In this document: one piece after another, positions 62,201-64,000 of the stretch
Layout of the letters: each line of letters opens with the position of its first letter
Numbering within the stretch: the first letter of the stretch is position 1
From: Candidula unifasciata
Taxonomy: Eukaryota; Mollusca; Gastropoda; Stylommatophora; Geomitridae
Assembly (NCBI GenBank): GCA_905116865.2
Contig: CAJHNH020003135.1
Span: 159,001-223,000, forward strand
Direction of reading: 5' to 3'
Length of the DNA: 64,000 bases
Notes under the pieces: generated by a model
Seen by the model: the letters and a program-made list of their open reading frames with translations, nothing else
Database searches by the model: none
Told to the model about the DNA's origin: nothing
Program-made: the position numbers and the translations under genes

Positions 62201-63963
62201 TGGCTAAATGGTTGAAAGGGATTCTGGGATTTGCAATGCAATTATGGAGGAATAAAACAAACCGAAAAAAAAAAATCCTGGATCACCTGGTGTGTGAGGG
62301 CAAAAGCCTAGCCGAGAATAGTCAAGCTAGACCTTGGTCTTATGTATTGAATATTAAAGCATTAACCTTGCCAAGAACACTCCAGTTACATGGGTTGTGA
62401 ATGTGTCATGTCAGGTGGTTGCTTGTTTAGACAGATTATTCCCTGTTTGTGATATAAGTGAGAGGTTTTTAACACAATCCATCTTGGTTCTTTCTTAGCA
62501 AAACGGAGACGGAATTCTGTGGAGAGTGATGATGCTTCCTCACTGTCAGAATTTGTGGAGACTGAAGAAGATATCAAGGCACACTGTAAGTTTTCTGTTA
62601 TTTACTCTCAAATATCTCAGTGTGGCACTATCTCAACCTTGGATACCTACATTCTTTGATGCTGTTCTAGAATTATCTGGCATTGAGCAGGAACTATCAC
62701 TGGCCTTAAATGATATATATATGACTCCATTTCAGATGCCAAGATGAAGAAGAAGGAGAAGCACAGCAAGACGAGGTTGCTTCAGCCTGTGGTGAGTTTA
62801 GAGGACTTGCTGGACAGCCCCATGTTCAAGAAATTCAACAGTTGTGTGGATGTCATTCTCGACAATGCTGAAGATGCCAACTTTGCCGGTTTTGACAAAG
62901 GTAACTTTCCCATGGTTCATCACTGTGTGTCTTATATTAGTGTTCGTCAATCAGCAACAGACTGGTAAGTGTTATCTTTACATAAACCCCATCATAGGTG
63001 CTGCAGTGTGTGTGTGGCTGGAAAGTCTTTATTATCACACACAAAAAGACTGTTAAAATTACATTTTGAAAAACAGAATCAATGCCTTTTAGCTAGGAAA
63101 TTTAGGTCTTTAGTTTATCAATATAACCCTGAGCACAAACTAATTTAAAGGTAGGTGTTGGTAAGAATTCCATTTCATCTTTAAAATTTTGTAAATATGG
63201 TCTTGGTCTGTGTTTTACATGATGAAGTAATAAGTGGTTTAACATGCATTGTTATTTATCTTGATGAGCTTTGGTGGATCTCATGTCCTTATAATGCAAC
63301 AGTCTGCATAAACAATTGTTCAAAGCATCCAGCTTGGACCCTTTTCATACTGCATCTTGGTTTGCAGTTTGTCCATGGCCGTCCGCTGCAAGATAACATA
63401 TCCTTTAAAATCTCTCATAGTTCTTGGAAATTAATTATCTCTGTTTTGAAGTGGAAAAGTTGTGTGTCCTCCCACCCTTAAGTTTTGGACTAGATATTTT
63501 GGTTCACTATAAAAATATTGGATCATCATTGAAGCCAACGAATATTTGTGAGACTTTCCTTGACGGGTAGTAAGCTATGATTTGGAGAGAGACCTGGTCA
63601 AGTGGGGCATACACCCTGTTGCAGTAAAGTCAATCCTCAACTTACAATTGTTCTCTTCCATTTACATGAATGCTTATGTGCTAGAAACAGATTTATATAC
63701 ATTTAAGCTACAGCTTTTAAAGATTTCTTCCAATACCATCTTCAGTTAGACATTGCTATGATCATATATATATGTCGCTCTTTCTTACCTGAGCCTGATC
63801 TGCAGCTAGTGATAATAATTTCATAATATATTTTGTTTGACATCCTCCTCCTGCAGACAGTGACGATGTTGAGTGTCCTCCTGAATCTCTCATTACTAGA
63901 GGGCTTCTGACAGATTTGTATGGAGAAGCAGCTAAACTCAAATCTATGAATGCACTATCTCAG
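41167..63963 (+). CDS. NIPBL: NIPBL/Nipped-B cohesin loader, N-terminal 527 residues (partial at 3' end)
   Basis: Exons 41167-41230, 46285-46453, 47283-47395, 48231-48345, 50212-50348, 56380-56834, 59615-59645, 61491-61628, 62499-62585, 62736-62900 and 63857-63963 join into one frame of 1,581 nt that continues beyond the window. The start MNGETPSVPITTLAGVASLT is nearly the vertebrate N-terminus, which binds MAU2/SCC4; the protein loads cohesin on chromatin. After a Ser/Pro/His/Asn-rich linker come a PxVxL motif (PVVML, 341-345; HP1-binding in vertebrate NIPBL), basic stretches, and LLDSPMFKKFNSCVDVILDN, which precedes the HEAT repeats. Human NIPBL needs about 1,250 residues to reach this point, so the linker is much shorter here. 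All borders are GT/AG. Confidence 0.94.
41310..41600. repeat. About 60-bp satellite, 5 copies (start of intron 2 satellite block)
   Basis: Units of GGATGGATATCTGTAGTGCT + CTTGTCTACTATAGC(C)CACAG. It is related to the 45-bp unit that follows. Confidence 0.9.
41598..41760. mobile_element. hAT-like miniature element inside the satellite
   Basis: Ends CAGTGCTATTCAAG and (at the right) GTTGAATAGCCGTA form an imperfect inverted repeat of the 23061-23537 family. Both sides are flanked by TCTAGTG (41591-41597 and 41762-41768), a satellite string, so it inserted into the array. Confidence 0.7.
41762..42500. repeat. 45-bp satellite, about 16 copies
   Basis: Units of TCTCTAGTGCTTCTGTCTCC + TACTGTAGATAGGCCACACA + GTATA. 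On the plus (NIPBL sense) strand each unit carries a pyrimidine tract followed by TACTGTAG, an acceptor-like string. Confidence 0.96.
42500..44510. repeat. 42-bp satellite with diverged 45-bp start, about 43 copies
   Basis: Units of GTCTAGCACTCCTGCCTCCT + ACTGTGGATAACACAGTAAT + AT, homologous to the 45-bp unit. Because 42 is a multiple of three, open frames run on both strands (e.g. 43272-43916 plus, 43211-43816 minus). Confidence 0.95.
44583..44770 (+). mobile_element. SINE family A copy, diverged
   Basis: It contains TTGGGTTCAAATGC (B box), TAGGTTGACCCAGCCACCGG, GGGAAGTATAGGCAGTC and TGGTTTATAGAAACCC. Confidence 0.7.
45100..45260 (-). mobile_element. SINE-like family B copy, truncated
   Basis: The plus strand begins CTTCTTTGCGTTTACTGGCT and contains GTTCCGGAACCTGAGTGCTG and TTACAGATCTAGCTTATTTA. 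Confidence 0.75.
45400..45734. other. NIPBL intron 2 stretch with LINE-like scraps
   Basis: CAATGCTAGCGTCTTTTCCT..CACCTTATTCACC resembles the edge of the LINE fragment at 35750-35830. Otherwise unassigned. Confidence 0.35.
45735..46050 (-). mobile_element. LINE ORF2 end fragment G (copy 2)
   Basis: Same stretch as 27595-27910: minus-strand LINE C-terminus with GHLMRRETLENIVTTN, then ELFQATRD-like residues. Confidence 0.75.
46285..46453 (+). CDS. NIPBL: NIPBL exon 3 (residues 22-77)
   Basis: It encodes LLPQLPLPTPLPQTVQNKSL and onward to RLGNQLAHALRQTNISHI, aligned with human LLNQLPLPSPLP...NLVSQLVHSLNQVSTDHI. The acceptor has a long T run and ACAG; the donor is ATAT|GTAAGT. Confidence 0.95.
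46550..46740. repeat. Dispersed repeat F (copy 2)
   Basis: It matches 28465-28715 (GATAAACACCCAGTGATGCA, AAGTGCCACCATTCGGA, AACAATTGCATCCCG). Confidence 0.6.
47283..47395 (+). CDS. NIPBL: NIPBL exon 4 (residues 78-115)
   Basis: It encodes ELKDTLSTNTVDGDIPVLLQ then MMRKDPHIFQGNAHLD; human has ELKDNLGSDDPEGDIPVLLQ. The donor GATG|GTACGT is the first copy of a 143-bp tandem duplication. Confidence 0.95.
47383..47668. repeat. 143-bp tandem duplication covering the exon 4 donor
   Basis: GCACATTTAGATGGTACGTC at 47383 (last 13 coding nt of exon 4 plus the donor) recurs in diverged form at 47526 as GCACATTTAGTTGGTATATG. Homology continues through GTGTTTGTATTGCT and CCTAGATCCTCATCAGCAGT in both copies. 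Confidence 0.9.
47945..48145. repeat. Dispersed repeat H (copy 2)
   Basis: It matches 26335-26600. Confidence 0.5.
48231..48345 (+). CDS. NIPBL: NIPBL exon 5 (residues 116-153)
   Basis: It encodes MHSHASKYGSYIQHGYRISS then SSHSDSQHSSS, part of the Ser/His-rich low-complexity N-terminus. The acceptor is TTCTAG and the donor CCAG|GTATGT. Confidence 0.88.
48400..48645 (+). mobile_element. Dispersed repeat family C copy (longest)
   Basis: The most complete of three copies: AGCAGATGGATCACCGCAGT, GACGAGACGTTCTGGCAGAT, ACTGGCACCATTAGTATTGG and GCTTATGGGAATGCCCTGAG. Confidence 0.7.
48780..49270. repeat. Dispersed repeat I (copy 2)
   Basis: It matches 16980-17700 in the same block order. Confidence 0.55.
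49370..49560. repeat. About 69-bp tandem repeat, 3 copies
   Basis: Units of GAAGAGGGCATGTTCTGGTG + ACATTTAAGATATAGCAAAC + AAAAATGGAC in NIPBL intron 5. Confidence 0.9.
49560..50211. other. NIPBL intron 5, right part: nothing recognised
   Basis: AT-rich sequence without coding blocks or repeats shared within the window. Confidence 0.4.
50212..50348 (+). CDS. NIPBL: NIPBL exon 6 (residues 154-199)
   Basis: It encodes QSHSQSPRYQPNLYTSPNNS and PYPAASAGSGHSSSP, resembling the vertebrate linker (SPVPSPYAPQSPAGY). The acceptor is TTCGCAG and the donor GCAG|GTAAGA. Confidence 0.9.
50405..50605 (+). mobile_element. SINE family A copy
   Basis: GTGGATCTGAAGGTCGTGGG (head), AGCTCCCAAGTAGACCTAGC, GAATAGGTACCAGGTAACGG and AGATTGGTCTATAAAATAAT. 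Confidence 0.75.
50700..50975 (+). mobile_element. SINE-like family B, complete copy with target duplication
   Basis: Flanked by TACAGGTTTTC at 50689-50699 and 50976-50986 (11 bp, perfect). It starts TCCCTGTGTGGGTTCCAGGG and ends GGTGAACGCGAAGAAGAAGG + AGAAGAA, a GAA-rich tail. At 276 bp it defines family B, which has ten other copies here. Confidence 0.88.
51040..54843 (-). CDS. LINE ORF2: endonuclease, reverse transcriptase, RNase H; RT motif altered
   Basis: The first ATG at 54843 gives 1,267 codons; the open frame runs back to 54925 (residues below count from 54918, 1,292 in all). APE endonuclease: HWNAEG (88-93), LQETHL (115-120), GDFNSHSQSWG (208-218), GSDHRP (284-289). RT: WIDLRKAFDKVW (654-665), RQGVPQGGVLSP (710-721), then YANDLVLW (744-751) where active enzymes have YADD. 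RNase H: TDGSA (D1045), DAETQA (E1085), TDAKS (D1111), IPSHCGVPGNEKAD (H1148, D1158). A C-terminal CTCG...HVLQDC looks like a zinc knuckle. Codon 746 is AAC; a single G-to-A change from GAC would remove a catalytic Asp, so RT is probably inactive. Confidence 0.95.
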   Translation of the reverse strand: MSISAKRYGARPVMDSQAGAVPGPLPRRGPTQITGGPSQMSCGARGRENRASGRTKKGVKLMHWNAEGITNKKLELENILNEEQIHICCLQETHLTEDTVFKIRGYQCFRSDRKGRKKGGILTLVRNNITACQTEVYMDGAEYQILKLQTGNADFYLINYYCPSDRPQALDTIPVEEKMILCGDFNSHSQSWGYDHIDQRGEKLEEWQDENRFVLINRPTDPPTFYSRSWHTTTTPDLAFHSPDLEWNIKRVVGNQLGGSDHRPVFLNVENEKVRETSTLPRWNYKKADWTMFKHRTSILLGSLSVDQDINKVVKEFNKCVLKAAGESIPRGARKHYKPYWSNELENLQNEVETSRKIAETRPNQEHHNNYQHAKAKFVRAKLQVRRESWQEKTRSLNFEKDTRKLWKLVKQINDEDTGWNSKITLQKDGNTVTGKEAANLFADTFALDNDIEISSEKKHEIQEKTQFRSQKEITSEALEVPITLNELELAISKLKMRKSPGADGISNEMIRNLGKVAKTKLLQIFNACWATGNVPQIWREAIMIALIKPGKDSSNASNYRPISLTSCLCKTMERITNLRLQWYIESENIITPQQAGFRKFYSTEDQTTYLSQEIEDAFQDKKLVLAAWIDLRKAFDKVWKKGLLKKLRNYKINGKMYNWIKAYLHNRRARVQVDGFKSKKVLLRQGVPQGGVLSPTLLFLFINDLVAEIPNGIKMAMYANDLVLWCTNEHATIAIKTLQRATNALEAWANRWCVSINTDKCSTTLFTLSPKQKAGTIKINEIPLRDDKEPTYLGVTFDDRLTWRKHINKAATKARRKTAILRKLSGTTWGADGKILNKVYKQSILPHLEYGSTAWCSASSTTLKELDKVQNQALRVITGGMKSTPILEMEKAGKTQALRERRDTKLQIQAEKFLSMPDHPMENRFKNLALGRLKRSSFIHQAKRICRQTPDLPEIGCPLKSIPEQTPWREKCKLTVQIQTNVKGIFDKKEQDSVQRKMATLSYIDEEYPQEQWVRVYTDGSAESAVRNGGAGVYIEFPDGTRDKSSVPTGKYCHNYDAETQAIKIATEKLLNTNLGSQYVVMLTDAKSVLEALQSRKLPELQTLLTQLSLQRRVVMQWIPSHCGVPGNEKADQLAGEGATKEQPDVPVTYHQKKRIIKSIRKPPVPAQDDYFFMDRPEQVIIFRLRTGHNRLRNHMYTKFKIGVSAMCTCGNVPQTAEHVLQDCTDFDTLRQTFWPERTTVERKLYGPLNELTTTVKFMQETKLLI
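54926..55140 (-). CDS. LINE leader ORF (70 codons), in frame with ORF2
   Basis: It starts with ATG 16 nt after the element's 5' end and stops at TAG (54926-54928), with no further stop before ORF2. Residues include GWGLNPQRETGWDNKRG; function unknown. It may be a genuine short leader, or the N-terminus of a longer ORF2 cut by a CAG-to-TAG change. Confidence 0.5.
55640..56200 (+). mobile_element. Decayed LINE ORF2 end
   Basis: Frames read KIRFLRACIFFSIATCACET, then WTLTKQAEQRVNAFKYKFYR and RISWVKKRTNATIL, then a HVKRHENL-like stretch: a LINE reverse-transcriptase C-terminus with stops. It ends about 180 bp before NIPBL exon 7. Confidence 0.75.
56380..56834 (+). CDS. NIPBL: NIPBL exon 7, disordered linker and PxVxL motif (residues 200-351)
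   Basis: The longest exon in the window (455 nt): Gln/Asn/Ser/Pro-rich, then VLPEPVIVLNDIGDQIKTSS and finally KKSEPVVMLEMLDPS. PVVML fits PxVxL and aligns with the vertebrate KPVVVLQKLS. The acceptor is CTTTTCAG and the donor TTCT|GTGAGT; it ends in phase 0. Confidence 0.9.
57010..57290 (-). mobile_element. SINE-like family B copy
   Basis: The plus strand holds CATCTGCTGTAAACTCTGGC + AGAAAGTTCTG, TTCACAGATCTGGCTTATTT, TTGCTTCTCAGGCAGATGTA and GGGCCTCGGAACCCACACAG. Confidence 0.8.
57560..57960 (-). mobile_element. LINE ORF2 C-terminal fragment
   Basis: The minus-strand frame contains AEIFWSYKSPRWIGEKITAE, then GRRGRCRPTQRWAQDISDSL and EWRETKFLL, typical of a LINE end; truncated. Confidence 0.75.
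57960..59015. other. NIPBL intron 7 stretch with nothing recognised
   Basis: T-rich and AT-rich sequence; no coding block, repeat or RNA gene seen. Confidence 0.45.
59020..59305 (-). mobile_element. SINE-like family B copy
   Basis: The plus strand reads TTCTTCACTGGCTGTCAACT, GGAAAGTTCTGGTTGTTTGT, TTACAGGTCTGGCTTATTTT and AATGAGGCCCCAGAACCACC. Confidence 0.78.
59615..59645 (+). CDS. NIPBL: NIPBL exon 8, 31-nt microexon (residues 352-361)
   Basis: It encodes TLKTIRKGGS, matching the helix after PVVVLQKLS in vertebrates (LDDVQKLIKD). The acceptor is TCCTGCAG and the donor TCTG|GTAAGT. The phase (0 in, 1 out) is needed to join exons 7 and 9. Confidence 0.85.
59955..60305. mobile_element. hAT-type non-autonomous element with 8-bp target duplication
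   Basis: It begins CAGGGGTAGGCAACCTTTCT and ends GTATAGTTTGCCCACTCCTG, ends typical of hAT elements. The flanks ATGTAAAG (59947-59954) and GTGTAAAG (60306-60313) match at 7 of 8 positions, the length hAT transposases make. At 351 bp it has no transposase. Confidence 0.82.
60870..61035 (+). mobile_element. SINE family A copy, 5' truncated
   Basis: GGTCCTGGGAAGTAAAGGTG, GATTGGTCTCTAAAATATTG and tail GGTGTGGAAAGGGGTCCTTT. Confidence 0.75.
61105..61385 (+). mobile_element. SINE family A, nearly full-length
   Basis: tRNA-like head GCAGTGGCTAGATGCTCACC and ATGGGTTCAGATCC, T-rich linker, CCAGGTTGACCACACCTTAA, GGGAAGTAAAGGCGGTCAGT. It ends about 105 bp before NIPBL exon 9. Confidence 0.85.
61491..61628 (+). 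CDS. NIPBL: NIPBL exon 9 (residues 362-407)
   Basis: It encodes VKTDCDNDVRKKKREESNFN and then SRNRRSEDTYKNRA, a basic, probably disordered segment. The acceptor is CCTTGCAG and the donor GCAG|GTAAGG. Confidence 0.85.
61840..62060 (-). mobile_element. Candidate tRNA-derived SINE, separate family
   Basis: The minus strand reads GCAGCTAGTTGAGCAGTTTG then ACCTGGGTTAGAATCC, resembling A and B boxes at tRNA spacing, followed by an unrelated body. Only one copy is in the window. Confidence 0.4.
62499..62585 (+). CDS. NIPBL: NIPBL exon 10 (residues 408-436)
   Basis: It encodes AKRRRNSVESDDASSLSEFV then ETEEDIKAH: a basic cluster followed by acidic/Ser-rich residues. The acceptor is TTCTTAG and the donor CACT|GTAAGT. 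Confidence 0.88.
62736..62900 (+). CDS. NIPBL: NIPBL exon 11 (residues 437-491)
   Basis: It encodes YAKMKKKEKHSKTRLLQPVV, then SLEDLLDSPMFKKFNSCVDV and ILDNAEDANFAGFDK. Human has MKKKEKQKKRKAYEPKLTPE and STFKRFTASIENILDNLEDM, so identity is clear. The donor is AAAG|GTAACT. Confidence 0.95.
62901..63856. other. NIPBL intron 11: nothing recognised
   Basis: AT-rich intron with no repeat or coding block that I can support. Confidence 0.5.
63857..63963 (+). CDS. NIPBL: NIPBL exon 12 (residues 492-527)
   Basis: It encodes DSDDVECPPESLITRGLLTD then LYGEAAKLKSMNALSQ, corresponding to the human region ending ESAKIKAMGIMDKL. The donor is TCAG|GTAAAT, phase 0. The gene continues to the right. Confidence 0.93.
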
Positions 63964-64000
63964 GTAAATTAATCAAACTGCATGGATGGATTCGATGACT

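Overview
This is animal nuclear DNA, not bacterial: short coding exons (31-455 bp) with GT/AG borders and matching phases are spread across very large introns, amid LINEs, tRNA-derived SINEs, hAT-type elements and tandem repeats that cover roughly a fifth of the window. Protein similarity and the transposon mix suggest a lophotrochozoan, probably a gastropod mollusc. The taxon is an inference.

Two genes account for the coding content. On the minus strand, 38559 down to 1863, is a complete 18-exon SCP2/SCPx gene: a peroxisomal 3-ketoacyl-CoA thiolase fused to a sterol carrier protein 2 domain. It was assembled exon by exon into one 536-residue frame ending in the peroxisomal signal SKL. On the plus strand, from about 39.0 kb past the right edge, is the 5' part of NIPBL (Nipped-B/SCC2, the cohesin loader): a probable noncoding exon 1 plus eleven coding exons giving the first 527 residues. 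The two genes are head to head, with about 570 bp between the SCP2 start codon and the NIPBL exon 1 donor, so they probably share a divergent promoter.

Layout: 0-1.7 kb holds 25-bp and 21-bp minisatellites and a weak candidate exon of a further gene. 1.8-38.6 kb is SCP2, with introns full of satellites (the largest is about 62 copies of a 43-bp unit at 9.8-12.5 kb), four SINE-like families and decayed LINEs. 38.6-39.1 kb is the shared promoter region. 39.1-64 kb is NIPBL; its intron 2 carries a 3.2-kb satellite block, and its intron 6 carries a nested transposon stack that includes a nearly intact APE/RT/RNase H LINE at 51005-55156 with a perfect 13-bp target duplication.

The most unusual pattern is that several minisatellites are amplified splice junctions. 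SCP2 intron 13 begins with about 11 extra copies of the exon 13 donor and ends with 14 extra copies of the exon 14 acceptor. The exon 3 acceptor is preceded by about 11 copies of its own intron end. In NIPBL the exon 4 donor sits in a two-copy 143-bp duplication. A further 12-copy array of consensus donors at 571-870 has no assigned exon. The genes would have to splice correctly among many near-identical decoys, and one decoy donor is in frame.
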